Positions 19,317 to 27,404 of a stretch of 37,184 nucleotides of DNA are shown here, one piece after another. Source of the stretch: DASPWV01 sp046727855. Lineage in GTDB: Bacteria; Acidobacteriota; Vicinamibacteria; Vicinamibacterales; UBA2999. Each line of letters starts with the position of its first letter. The first letter of the stretch is position 1. The stretch is from NCBI GenBank assembly GCA_046727855.1, contig JBKPDL010000108.1:1-37184 (forward strand). The letters are read 5' to 3'. A program made the position numbers and the translations under genes. The notes beneath the pieces are model-generated. The model saw nothing but the letters and a program-made list of their open reading frames with translations. It was not told the origin of the DNA and searched no databases.

Positions 19317-20500
19317 GAGAAGCCGTCGTCGTCGCCAGCAGCCGCACCGCACTCACCAAAGCTCACCGCGGATCGTTCAACATGACTCGGCCGGATGATC
19401 TCGCCGGCCACTGCATTGCCGACCTGCTGCGCAAGGCGCCACAACTCGACCCGGCGCAAATCGAGGATGTCATCTTGGGCTGCGGTCAGCCACACGGGCC
19501 GCAAGGGCATAACATCGCGAGAGTGGCGGCGCTGCGCGCCGGACTGCCGGTGACCACACCTGGATTGACGGTGAATCGTTTCTGCAACTCGGGTCTGCAG
19601 GCGATCGTCCAGGCCGCGCACATGGTGATGCAGGAGGGCGCCGACGCGGTGATTGGCGGCGGAGTCGAGTCGATCACTATGATGCAGCGCGACAGCTCCC
19701 CCAATCCGTGGGTCAGAGAGCGTTACCCCGGTCTCTACATGGCAATGGGTGAAACCGCCGAAGTTGTCGCACAACGCTACGGCGTGAGCCGCGAAGCTCA
19801 GGACGAAGTCGCGCTCGCGAGTCAGCAGCGGATCGCAGAAGCGCAGGCCAACGGGTTCTTCAATGGCGAGATCGCGCCGATGCGGGTAACGCGTGCGGTG
19901 CTGAATAAGAAAACGGGTGAGAAGATTGGCGAAGAGGAATGCGTTGCCGGCCGCGACGAATGTAACCGCGCCGACACAACACTCGAGGGGCTGTTGAAGC
20001 TGCCGCCTGTGTTCGACACCGCCAGCGGACGAGGGAGCGTGACCGCCGGCAACTCGTCGCAACTGTCAGATGGCGCGTCAGCGACTCTGGTGATGTCACA
20101 CGATCGCGCGAAGGCGCTGGGGATTACGCCGTTGCTGATGTTCCGCGGTTACGCGCTTGCCGCGTGCGAACCGGACGAAATGGGCATCGGCCCGGTCTAC
20201 GCCGTGCCCAAGTTGCTGCGCAAACACAGCCTGCGTGTCGAAGACATCGATCTCTGGGAACTGAACGAAGCCTTCGCGTCGCAGGTGGTGTACTGCTGCG
20301 ACAAGCTTGGCATTCCCGTCGACCGCCTCAACGTCAACGGCGGCTCGATCGCGATCGGACATCCCTTCGGTATGACCGGCTCTCGTCTGGTAGGCACACT
20401 TGCCAACGCGATGCGCGCGCGCAAGGCGCGTTACGGCGTCGTGACGATGTGCGTTGGCGGCGGACAGGGCGCTGCTGCGCTGTTTGAGGCCGCGCATTGA
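19313..20500 (+). CDS. Acetyl-CoA acyltransferase (thiolase)
   Basis: This 395-residue thiolase catalyses the last step of beta-oxidation, cleaving 3-ketoacyl-CoA with CoA, or the reverse condensation. It has all active-site residues: nucleophile Cys91 in NRFCNSGLQA, His350 in GHPFGMTGSR and Cys380 in CVGGGQGAA, plus the NEAFA and GGVESIT segments. It is closest to the FadA/FadI-type degradative enzymes. It completes the set formed by the hydratase/dehydrogenase at 15448. The stop codon merges with the first unit of the ACGCAGAT repeat array. Confidence 0.92.
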   Translation: MREAVVVASSRTALTKAHRGSFNMTRPDDLAGHCIADLLRKAPQLDPAQIEDVILGCGQPHGPQGHNIARVAALRAGLPVTTPGLTVNRFCNSGLQAIVQAAHMVMQEGADAVIGGGVESITMMQRDSSPNPWVRERYPGLYMAMGETAEVVAQRYGVSREAQDEVALASQQRIAEAQANGFFNGEIAPMRVTRAVLNKKTGEKIGEEECVAGRDECNRADTTLEGLLKLPPVFDTASGRGSVTAGNSSQLSDGASATLVMSHDRAKALGITPLLMFRGYALAACEPDEMGIGPVYAVPKLLRKHSLRVEDIDLWELNEAFASQVVYCCDKLGIPVDRLNVNGGSIAIGHPFGMTGSRLVGTLANAMRARKARYGVVTMCVGGGQGAAALFEAAH

Positions 20501-20871
20501 CGCAGATGGGCGAGCCGTCGATCAACGCAGATGAACGCAGTGTTTGGACGCAGATGAACGCAGATGGACGCCGATTATCAGACGCAGATTTTGCACGCAG
20601 ATGAACATAGATGTTTGGACGCAAATAGACACAGATAGTAAAGTTTTCTTCTTTGATCTCTTGAGTAACTGGATCCTTCTCACGACGCCCGTTCGCCAAC
20701 TCAGTTCTCGCTGACCGCCACGACCCCAACCAGTATCTCCAGTATCTGCGTCCTATCTGCGTTATCTGCGTTATCTGCGTTATCTGCGTTATCTGCGTTA
20801 TCTGCGTTATCTGTGTCGTATCCGCGTTCTATCTGCGTTGTATCCGCGTTCTATCTGCGTTTTATCTGCGT
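20500..20871. repeat. Inverted array of ACGCAGAT / ATCTGCGT units around a unique core
   Basis: The left part (20500-20602) has six exact ACGCAGAT copies (20500, 20525, 20548, 20558, 20582, 20595) plus variants to 20637. The right part has ten exact ATCTGCGT copies (20744 to 20871). Six of these form a perfect 9-bp tandem TATCTGCGT run at 20754-20807, followed by one variant. About 100 bp of non-repeat sequence lies between. The halves are mutually complementary and could form a very long imperfect hairpin. The array fills the whole gap between the thiolase stop and the SDR stop. No credible gene is in it. Confidence 0.85.
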
Positions 20872-20881
20872 CCGCACGCGA

Positions 20882-21661
20882 CTACACCGGTTCACCGGCA
20901 GTGACAGGAATGCACTGGCCGGAGATGTTCCGCGCCTGAGCGCTGCACAGAAACACGGCGAGCGCAGAGATGTCGTCCGCCGTTGACATGCGCCGCAGCG
21001 GCGAATGATCGACGAAGGTGGCGCGCATGCGCGCTTCCTCAATCCCGCGCACCTCGGCCTGTGCCTTCACCACGCGATCGATGCGATCGCCTTCCACAGC
21101 GCCGGGTGCGATCGCGTTCACGGTGATGTTGTGGCGACCCAGCTCCAAGGCGAGACCGTAGGTCATGCCAATCTGGCCGGCCTTCGCGGAGCAATACCCC
21201 ACGCGATAGGCGAGCCCGCGTCGTCCCGCCGTCGACGCGATGTTGACGATGGCTCCGCCACCGGCGGCAATGATGTGGGGCACGGCGAAGTGGATGCACA
21301 GGTAGCTGCTCGTCAGGCAGGAGTTGAGTGTGTAGAACCACTCGTCTGACGAGTATTCCTGAACCGGCTTGGTCGGTCCTCCGTCACCCGCGTTGTTGAC
21401 GAGCGTGTCGATCGCGCCAAATGCCGCGATGCCGGCGTCGACCGCAGCACGCGCGCCGGCCTCAGTGGCAACATCGGCGACCACCGCAATCGCGTTGCCG
21501 CCGCTCTTCTCGATCAGCTTTGCCGTTTCGTTGACGAGCGCTTCCGAACGCGCGGCGCAGATCACTCGCGCGCCTTCGCGCGCGAAGCGTTCGCTCATCA
21601 CCCGGCCGATACCCTTGCTGGCGCCGGTGATGAGCGCCACGCGTCCGTCAAGGACTGCCAT
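20882..21661 (-). CDS. Short-chain dehydrogenase/reductase
   Basis: This 259-residue classical SDR has cofactor loop TGASKGIG (12-19), NNAG (89-92), catalytic Ser143 in IASTAG, and Tyr156/Lys160 in GYCSAK. The end (NISGQCIPVTAGEPV) matches the usual GQ-x-DGG tail but lacks the DGG. The ATG at 21661 shares one base with the stop of the upstream carrier gene (TAATG), so it is the last gene of a three-gene transcript with two MFS carriers. A role in oxidising the imported substrate is plausible. The specific substrate is unknown. Confidence 0.87.
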   Translation of the reverse strand: MAVLDGRVALITGASKGIGRVMSERFAREGARVICAARSEALVNETAKLIEKSGGNAIAVVADVATEAGARAAVDAGIAAFGAIDTLVNNAGDGGPTKPVQEYSSDEWFYTLNSCLTSSYLCIHFAVPHIIAAGGGAIVNIASTAGRRGLAYRVGYCSAKAGQIGMTYGLALELGRHNITVNAIAPGAVEGDRIDRVVKAQAEVRGIEEARMRATFVDHSPLRRMSTADDISALAVFLCSAQARNISGQCIPVTAGEPV

Positions 21662-22989
21662 TACGCTTGGTCCTGCCCCTCGTGGTCCTTGAGCAGCGCC
21701 AGCGCGATCAAACTGATGATCGTCGTCGCGAACCCGAAGGCCGCAATCGCGTGCGCTGAGTGGTACTGGCTGAATAAATACGCGGCAATCGCGGGCGCTG
21801 GACCGCCGGCGGTGATCGCGGCGAGGTGATAGCCGAGGCCAGAACCGGTATAACGGCGCGAGGCCGGGAACGCTTCGGAAATCAGCGCGGCCTGCGGTCC
21901 GTACTGAAGATCCTGGAGCCACGCATCGATGAGCATGATGAAGAAGATGACGAGGGCGCTGCCGGTGCTGATCAGCTCGAAATAGACGAATCCCCACAAT
22001 CCAGTGCCGATGAGGCCGATTGCGACCACGCGCTTACGGCCGAAACGATCGGACATGTAGCCCGCAAAGGGAATCATCACGATCGAGGTAATCGATCTAA
22101 TCGACAACAGGTTCAGGAGCATCGTCCTGCTCAACCCGAGCACGGTCGTGCCATAGGTCAGGATGTAGGTCGTGAAGATGTAGTAAGGTGCGAGCTGTCC
22201 GGTGCGCACCAGGGTGGTCAGCGCCACTTCGCGCCAGTTGTAGCGGATGACTTCGGAAATCGGCGCCTTCACGATCTTGCCTTTGGCCTTCAACGCGGAG
22301 AACACCGGCGATTCGAGTACGCCGATCCGCACGTAGAGGCCCACAGCGACGAGCACGATGCTGGCGAGGAACGGGATACGCCAACCCCACTCCAGGAACT
22401 GCGCGTCTGTTGTGAGGCCGCCCATGCCTGACAGGGCAAGGTTCGCAATCATCATTCCGAGCGGGGCGCCAGCCTGCGCCCAACTGGTAAAGAAGCCACG
22501 GCGGTTTTTTGGCGCCCACTCGCTCGCAATCAGAATCGAGCCGCTCCATTCACCGCCGACCGCGAGCCCTTGTACTGCGCGAAAGAAGGTGAGGAGCACT
22601 GCGCCAACGGACCCGATCGATGCATACGCCGGCACGAGACCAACGGCCATCGTGGCCAGACCCATGAGCATCATGGTGATGACCAGGAGCGTCTTGCGGC
22701 CGACACGATCGCCGAAGTGACCGAACAGCGCGGCGCCGAGCGGGCGTGCGACGAATCCGGCAAAGAACGTGGAAAACGAGAGGATTTGGCCGACAAACGG
22801 ATCGGAGCTCGGGAAAAACAGCTTTGGAAACACCAACGCGGCCGCTGACCCGTAAAGAAAGAAGTCGTACCACTCGATCGTCGTGCCGATGGTCGAGGCG
22901 ACAACGGCGCGCCGGAGATGCTTTTGGCGCGTGCGATCGTAGAACGCCGGCACACGCAGGTCAGGCGCGAACCGTTGCGTCGTCTGCAT
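21661..22989 (-). CDS. MFS transporter, metabolite:H+ symporter (MHS) type
   Basis: This 442-residue, twelve-helix inner-membrane carrier shows MHS-family marks: ASTIGTTIEWYDFFLYG near the N-terminus (about 31-47), the loop 2-3 motif GHFGDRVGRK, and RAVQGLAVGGEWSGS in helix 4. Members bring in dicarboxylates, shikimate, alpha-ketoglutarate and similar acids with protons. The ATG at 22989 has AAAGGAGG 9 nt upstream. The frame is open a little further but without such a site. It overlaps the upstream MFS gene by 29 bp. Its place beside acyl-CoA genes suggests import of an organic acid that is then activated. Confidence 0.88.
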   Translation of the reverse strand: MQTTQRFAPDLRVPAFYDRTRQKHLRRAVVASTIGTTIEWYDFFLYGSAAALVFPKLFFPSSDPFVGQILSFSTFFAGFVARPLGAALFGHFGDRVGRKTLLVITMMLMGLATMAVGLVPAYASIGSVGAVLLTFFRAVQGLAVGGEWSGSILIASEWAPKNRRGFFTSWAQAGAPLGMMIANLALSGMGGLTTDAQFLEWGWRIPFLASIVLVAVGLYVRIGVLESPVFSALKAKGKIVKAPISEVIRYNWREVALTTLVRTGQLAPYYIFTTYILTYGTTVLGLSRTMLLNLLSIRSITSIVMIPFAGYMSDRFGRKRVVAIGLIGTGLWGFVYFELISTGSALVIFFIMLIDAWLQDLQYGPQAALISEAFPASRRYTGSGLGYHLAAITAGGPAPAIAAYLFSQYHSAHAIAAFGFATTIISLIALALLKDHEGQDQA

Positions 22990-24256
22990 CGACCGCGACC
23001 TCCTTTCGCTCGCTCGTCGCGAGTCGAACACCCTTCGTTTCCGGCAGCAGCCACACGCTCAAACCGGCGAGGATCGCAAACGGCGCCGCCAGCGCGATGC
23101 CCGCGCCAAAAGTCGAACGCGATGCCACGTACGCAATGATGACCGGCGCGAGGAACTGAACACCGCGCGCGACGTTGTAAATGATGCCGAGCGCGGACGC
23201 GCGTACCGACGTGGGGAACACCTCATTGAGCAGCGGACCGATGCAGCCCCAGTTACCCTCACCGAAGCCCACGAACAGCATGAAGAGAAACGTCATGGGC
23301 GCGTAGCCGCCGCCGAGCGTCCAGCCCAGCGTGATCATCAACAGACCGATTGCCTTGATGAAAGAAAACGCGGTGAAGCTGGGCCGGCGGCCAACGTGGT
23401 CACTGGCGAAGCCAAACGCGACGTATCCAATCAATGACCCGATCTGGTCCATCAACAGCAGCCATGTCGACTGCCCGAGCGTGAGGCCCCGCACCTGAAT
23501 GAAGTAAGTGGGCAGCCAGATCGTTTTGAACCAGTAAGCGGCCATGTTGAACGTGGTCACGGTCATCGCGAGCGCGGTTGTCTTCCGCAGCGCCGGACCG
23601 AGCATTTCCGCGACGATGCGGAACGGCGACGCAGCAGCGCGGGCGGCCTTGTTGTAAAGCTGCCAGACATCCGACTCCGGCATCTGCGATCGGATGAGGA
23701 CGACCATGAGGGCCGGCAGCGCCGACACCATGAATGTCGCCCGCCAACCGATCCAGGGCGCTAGAAAATTGCCCGCCATAGTGGCAAAGAAGCGCGCGAA
23801 CGCGGAACCGCTCTGAAGGTACGAGCCATAACGGCCGCGTACTGCCGGCGGCACGGTCTCGCCGACGAGCGCATGCGCCACCGCCCACTCGCCGCCCACG
23901 CCGATGCCGGTGACGGCGCGCGGGATCAGCAGCGACCAGAATCCCGTCGCGAAGCCAGAGAGCAGCGTTCCGAGGCAATAGACGAGAATCGTGATGATGA
24001 GGAGCGGCTTACGGCCATACCTGTCCGCGAGCGCGCCGCCGAGCATCCCGCCCACGGCCGTGAAGGCCAGCGCAGTGCCGAGAAGAACGGAAACGTCGTA
24101 TTGCGACAGCTCGAGATCTTTCGCCAGCGACGTCGACGCGACCAGGAAACTGAGAAGCAGCAGGTCGTAAAAGTCGAATATCCACCCGATAAAGGAGAAG
24201 GCAAGGATCTTCCGGTGGATAGGAAGGACGTGGGTGCTCTCGCTCAGAAGCGGCAT
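22961..24256 (-). CDS. MFS transporter, sialate/carboxylate (SHS-like) type
   Basis: This 431-residue twelve-helix carrier has FIGWIFDFYDLLLLSF in helix 1, GGALADRYGRK between helices 2 and 3, TGIGVGGEWAVAHALVGE in helix 4, and FGFASDHVGRR in the second half. These resemble the SHS/JEN lactate-pyruvate-sialate group and are distinct from the downstream MHS carrier, so the pair is not a simple duplication. The substrate is probably a monocarboxylate or aromatic acid, but this is uncertain. It is the first gene of the minus-strand carrier-carrier-SDR transcript, divergent from the CoA-transferase gene. No clear Shine-Dalgarno precedes the ATG. Confidence 0.85.
   Translation of the reverse strand: MPLLSESTHVLPIHRKILAFSFIGWIFDFYDLLLLSFLVASTSLAKDLELSQYDVSVLLGTALAFTAVGGMLGGALADRYGRKPLLIITILVYCLGTLLSGFATGFWSLLIPRAVTGIGVGGEWAVAHALVGETVPPAVRGRYGSYLQSGSAFARFFATMAGNFLAPWIGWRATFMVSALPALMVVLIRSQMPESDVWQLYNKAARAAASPFRIVAEMLGPALRKTTALAMTVTTFNMAAYWFKTIWLPTYFIQVRGLTLGQSTWLLLMDQIGSLIGYVAFGFASDHVGRRPSFTAFSFIKAIGLLMITLGWTLGGGYAPMTFLFMLFVGFGEGNWGCIGPLLNEVFPTSVRASALGIIYNVARGVQFLAPVIIAYVASRSTFGAGIALAAPFAILAGLSVWLLPETKGVRLATSERKEVAVDADDATVRA
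22999..23006 (-). promoter_or_regulatory. Shine-Dalgarno that fixes the start of the MHS carrier
   Basis: The minus strand reads AAAGGAGG, then 9 nt, then ATG at 22989. The site lies inside the 3' end of the upstream carrier gene and supports a 29-bp gene overlap. Confidence 0.75.
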
Positions 24257-24297
24257 TTGTGAGGGCGCGCCGGGGATACTACCATTTGAGGCGCCTT
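24257..24297. promoter_or_regulatory. 41-bp divergent promoter region, carrier and CoA-transferase genes
   Basis: ATACTA/TAGTAT (24276-24281) is a possible -10 on both strands: TAGTAT lies 19 nt before the carrier ATG, and GATACT (24275-24280) lies 17 nt before the CoA-transferase ATG. Matches are weaker than at the other divergent gaps. Confidence 0.3.
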
Positions 24298-25443
24298 ATG
24301 CCTTCACTCGACGGATTACGCGTCATTGATCTGAGCCGGGTCCTCGCCGGGCCGTTCTGCGCGATGTTGCTCGGCGACATGGGCGCGGATGTGATCAAAA
24401 TCGAAGAGCCCGCCGAGGGCGACGATGCCCGCATGTGGGGTCCGTTTGTTGGCGACTGGAGCGCGTATTTTCTCGGCGTCAACCGCAACAAACGAAGCGT
24501 CGCGCTCGATCTCAAGACTGCCGAGGGACAGGACGCGCTGCGCCAGTTGCTCGGCGACGCCGACATCTTTGTCGAGAACTTCAAGCCGGGCAGCCTCGAT
24601 AAGCTCGGATTCAGCATCGAGGCTATCCGCAAGCTGAATCCGCGGCTCGTGCACTGCTCGATTAGCGGCTATGGCCGCACCGGTCCACGCCGGCACCTCA
24701 CAGGCTACGACCCCGTGGTGCAAGCGGAATCAGGATTCATGGACATCACTGGCACGCCAGACGGTCCGCCGGTGCGCACGGGCATCGCGATGACCGATTA
24801 TCTCGCGGCACTTTACGCGTTCTCGGGGATTATGCTGGCGCTGCGTGAACGCGATCGCACCGGCAAGGGGCAGCACGTCGACATCGCACTGTTCGATTCG
24901 ATTCTGTCCACGTTGTCGATGCCGGTCGGCATTTTCCAGGCGACAGGAAGAACGCCGGCGCGGCTGGGAAACGATCACTCGGCGATTGCGCCGTACGAAG
25001 TGCTCAGAGCGTCGGACGGCATGGTGATGATCGCGGCTGCGAACTCGCGGTTGTGGAGACAGCTGTGCGCCGCCGTCAACAGGTCGCAGCTTGTCGATGA
25101 TCCGCGGTTCAAGACAAATACCGATCGCGTCGCGAACCGCACGGTGTTGAAGCAGGAGCTCGAGCGCGCGTTTGCGTCGTTTACCGTGGACGCGTTAATC
25201 GCGCGGCTCGAAGAATTCGGCGTGGCGTGTGGTCGAGTGAGAACCGTGCCCGAAGCGCTCGAGGATCCGCAAATCGAGCCGCGGCAGATGCTGATTCCGC
25301 TGGACGATCCGGAGCTGAACGGATTTCGTGTGATCGGCAATCCGATCAAGCTCTCGGACAGCCCACCGCAATTGTTCCGTCGTCCGCCAAAGCTCGGCGA
25401 GCACACGGCGGAGGTTCTTAAAGAGCTGAAGTCGCGGACCTGA
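24298..25443 (+). CDS. Family III CoA-transferase (CaiB/BaiF)
   Basis: This 381-residue enzyme moves CoA between carboxylic acids via an aspartyl-CoA anhydride. The N-terminal LRVIDLSRVLAGPFCAMLLG and GADVIKIEEP segments are typical. The catalytic aspartate is Asp167 in GIAMTDYLAALYA, and GKGQHVDIALFD follows. The fold is an interlocked dimer. Unlike the ligase at 12088 it activates an acid without ATP, using another CoA ester as donor, which fits acid import by the divergent carriers. The donor and acceptor cannot be told. The ATG at 24298 begins the homology. The TGA stop lies in the loop of an 11-bp hairpin. Confidence 0.9.
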   Translation: MPSLDGLRVIDLSRVLAGPFCAMLLGDMGADVIKIEEPAEGDDARMWGPFVGDWSAYFLGVNRNKRSVALDLKTAEGQDALRQLLGDADIFVENFKPGSLDKLGFSIEAIRKLNPRLVHCSISGYGRTGPRRHLTGYDPVVQAESGFMDITGTPDGPPVRTGIAMTDYLAALYAFSGIMLALRERDRTGKGQHVDIALFDSILSTLSMPVGIFQATGRTPARLGNDHSAIAPYEVLRASDGMVMIAAANSRLWRQLCAAVNRSQLVDDPRFKTNTDRVANRTVLKQELERAFASFTVDALIARLEEFGVACGRVRTVPEALEDPQIEPRQMLIPLDDPELNGFRVIGNPIKLSDSPPQLFRRPPKLGEHTAEVLKELKSRT

Positions 25444-25472
25444 AGGTCCGCGACCGGCTTCGGTCCGCGACC
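25431..25472. repeat. TGAA-loop hairpin holding a stop codon, with a direct-repeat copy
   Basis: GTCGCGGACC (25431-25440), TGAA, GGTCCGCGAC (25445-25454) form a perfect hairpin. The stop TGA (25441-25443) of the CoA-transferase gene is in its loop. GGTCCGCGACC is then repeated at 25462-25472. It is the same family as the hairpins at 801 and 30345. Confidence 0.7.
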
Positions 25473-25476
25473 GCGA

Positions 25477-26025
25477 TCACCGCGATGGCGCAGACGACGG
25501 CGGCACCAACCCGTTGATTCGCAGATACGTCACCAGATTCCCATAGTGCTCGTTGTTGTGACTCGTATTGCCCATCAAACCGGCAGCGCGCGCCTGCTTG
25601 CCGCCGTTGAATGGGCCGTCGATGATCTCGGCCGCCTTGGCATCGTCGAGTGCGTTGTAGGCCGCGTCGCAGTACGCCACCGAATCCTGTAGCGCCTTCA
25701 CGATGTCGGCAGGCGTTTTCGCGGTCTTCTCGAAGTGATCTTCGGCAAACGGCGCCTTCTCACCACGTGCCGCGGCGCAGAACTCGTAATTCGCCCCCGC
25801 GACATGTGCGAGAATCTGGCCGAACGTGCGAACGGTTTCCACGGGCTTGAAGGTGTACTTGGCTTCCGGCATCACCTTCGCCGACCCAAGCATGTTGCGC
25901 TTGGCGTCATTCCAGCCATTCTTGACGGCCTGGCTGATGGGATTCGCGGGTGGTTGTGGCGCTTGCGCGCCAGTCGTCATCGAGTACGCAAAAACGATCA
26001 ACGCTGCCAGGTGCACGACACGCAT
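25477..26025 (-). CDS. Exported DinB-family protein
   Basis: This 182-residue protein has a signal peptide (MRVVHLAALIVFAYSMTTGA, cut probably after about residue 20-22) followed by a four-helix DinB/YfiT-type domain. The putative metal histidines are in QILAHVAGANYEFC and SHNNEHYGNLVTYLR. DinB-fold proteins include metal-dependent thiol transferases and many uncharacterised members, and exported versions are common in Acidobacteria. The function is unknown. The ATG at 26025 follows GGGAGG by 7 nt. The longer frame upstream has no sense as a signal peptide. The C-terminus is convergent with the CoA-transferase gene. Confidence 0.82.
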   Translation of the reverse strand: MRVVHLAALIVFAYSMTTGAQAPQPPANPISQAVKNGWNDAKRNMLGSAKVMPEAKYTFKPVETVRTFGQILAHVAGANYEFCAAARGEKAPFAEDHFEKTAKTPADIVKALQDSVAYCDAAYNALDDAKAAEIIDGPFNGGKQARAAGLMGNTSHNNEHYGNLVTYLRINGLVPPSSAPSR

Positions 26026-26077
26026 TCCACACCTCCCCGCCTCGCTCGCTGGCCAAATCCATGAGAGCCTCGGCGCG

Positions 26078-26094
26078 GCCCGCCGAAGGCGGGC
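26078..26094. repeat. Hairpin GCCCGCC-GAA-GGCGGGC in the dinB/glyA divergent gap
   Basis: A perfect 7-bp inverted repeat with a 3-nt loop lies between the divergent dinB-like and glyA starts. C(GAA)G triloops are exceptionally stable in DNA. It sits just upstream of the glyA -10 and within the dinB leader, so it could affect either. No T-run follows. Confidence 0.5.
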
Positions 26095-26102
26095 GTCAGC
26101 GA

Positions 26103-26129
26103 AATATAATTCAAAGGTCTCCACGTCAA
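26103..26129. promoter_or_regulatory. Divergent promoters for glyA and the DinB-like gene
   Basis: The plus strand has a perfect TATAAT (26105-26110), predicting an RNA start near 26117 and a 16-nt leader for glyA. The minus strand has TTGACG (26129-26124) and TATATT (26108-26103) with a short 15-nt spacer, facing the DinB-like gene and giving a leader of about 70 nt. The two -10 elements overlap. Confidence 0.5.
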
Positions 26130-26132
26130 CCA

Positions 26133-27404
26133 ATGGCCACTCTTCACTCGCTCATACAACGCACGCTCGCGGAGGTCGATCCTGAAATCGCCGAAGCGAT
26201 CCGCAACGAAACCGCGCGTCAGTCATCGGGGCTCGAGTTGATTGCGTCGGAAAACTTCGCCAGCTCGGCGATTCTCGAGGCCGCCGGCTCGGTGCTGACG
26301 AACAAGTACGCCGAGGGCTATCCGGGGAAGCGCTACTACGGCGGGTGCGAGTTCGTCGATGTCGCAGAGTCGCTCGCGATCAGCCGCGCGAAAGCGCTCT
26401 TCGGCGCCGATCACGCGAACGTGCAGCCGCACTCGGGCGCGCAGGCCAACATGGCCGTGTATCTCGCGTTGTTGCAGCCCGGCGACACGGTCCTCGGGAT
26501 GAATCTCGCGCACGGCGGCCATCTCACCCATGGCCACCCTCTCAACTTTTCCGGAAAGCTCTTCACCATCGTGCCCTACGGAGTCCGTCGCGATGACGAG
26601 CGCATCGATTACGACGAGCTCTCGAGGCTCGCCGACGAGCACAAGCCGAAGATGATCGTCGTCGGCGCAAGCGCCTATCCGCGCGTGATCGATTTTCCGC
26701 GCATCGCCGAAGTCGCGACGCGTGTCGGCGCGCCGATGATGGTGGACATGGCGCATATCGCGGGTCTTGTCGCCGGCGGCGTGCACCCAAGCCCGGTAGC
26801 GCACGCCGATTTCGTCACCACGACGACGCACAAAACGCTGCGGGGTCCGCGTGCGGGGCTCGTACTGTGCCGTGAGCGGTACGCCAAGGAGCTGGATCGA
26901 ACCGTCTTTCCCGGCGTGCAGGGCGGCCCGCTCATGCACATCATCGCGGCCAAAGCCGTCTGCTTCAAAGAGGCAGCCGAACCCGAGTTCGCGACGTATC
27001 AGCGCCAGATCGTCGCGAACGCCAAGCGGCTCGCCAACAATCTCGCGAGCGCTGGTTTTCGCGTCGTCAGCGGCGGCACCGACAATCACCTGATGCTGAT
27101 CGACGTGTTCTCGAAAGGGCTGACCGGCAAGGTTGCCGAAGCAGCTCTGGGCAAGGCGGCCATCACCGTCAACAAAAACGCGATCCCGTTCGATCAGAAC
27201 CCGCCGATGGTGGCGAGCGGTATACGGTTGGGCACACCGGCGGTCACGACCCGCGGCATGGGCGAGCGCGAAATGGACCTTATTGCCGATTACATCACCC
27301 GCGCGCTCGCGTCGACAGACGACGATCGCGCGCTAACAAGTGTGAAGCTGGAAGTCGAGCAGTTGTGCCGCAAGTTCCCCCTCTATCCCGAACGGCTCTC
27401 CTGA
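26133..27404 (+). CDS. glyA: Serine hydroxymethyltransferase GlyA
   Basis: This PLP enzyme interconverts serine + THF and glycine + methylene-THF, the main entry of one-carbon units. It has 423 residues. Clear motifs are SSGLELIASENF, GYPGKRYYGG, QPHSGAQAN, the PLP strand MVDMAHIAGLVAGGVHP, and the Schiff-base lysine Lys234 in TTTTHKTLRGPR. The ATG at 26133 begins the family homology. Open frame upstream is promoter and hairpin sequence. Its last 40 bp overlap the helicase gene in another frame. Folate-linked fchA lies about 4 kb downstream but is not co-transcribed. Confidence 0.97.
   Translation: MATLHSLIQRTLAEVDPEIAEAIRNETARQSSGLELIASENFASSAILEAAGSVLTNKYAEGYPGKRYYGGCEFVDVAESLAISRAKALFGADHANVQPHSGAQANMAVYLALLQPGDTVLGMNLAHGGHLTHGHPLNFSGKLFTIVPYGVRRDDERIDYDELSRLADEHKPKMIVVGASAYPRVIDFPRIAEVATRVGAPMMVDMAHIAGLVAGGVHPSPVAHADFVTTTTHKTLRGPRAGLVLCRERYAKELDRTVFPGVQGGPLMHIIAAKAVCFKEAAEPEFATYQRQIVANAKRLANNLASAGFRVVSGGTDNHLMLIDVFSKGLTGKVAEAALGKAAITVNKNAIPFDQNPPMVASGIRLGTPAVTTRGMGEREMDLIADYITRALASTDDDRALTSVKLEVEQLCRKFPLYPERLS

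Noticed and set aside
20334..20729. A minus-strand coding frame across the thiolase end and repeat array
   Set aside because: Its translation is the product of the ATCTGCGT repeats (ICVHLR-type peptides), which are well-known false ORFs.
20754..20871. A CRISPR array
   Set aside because: Units are 8-9 bp with no unique spacers of regular length, and no cas genes are present.
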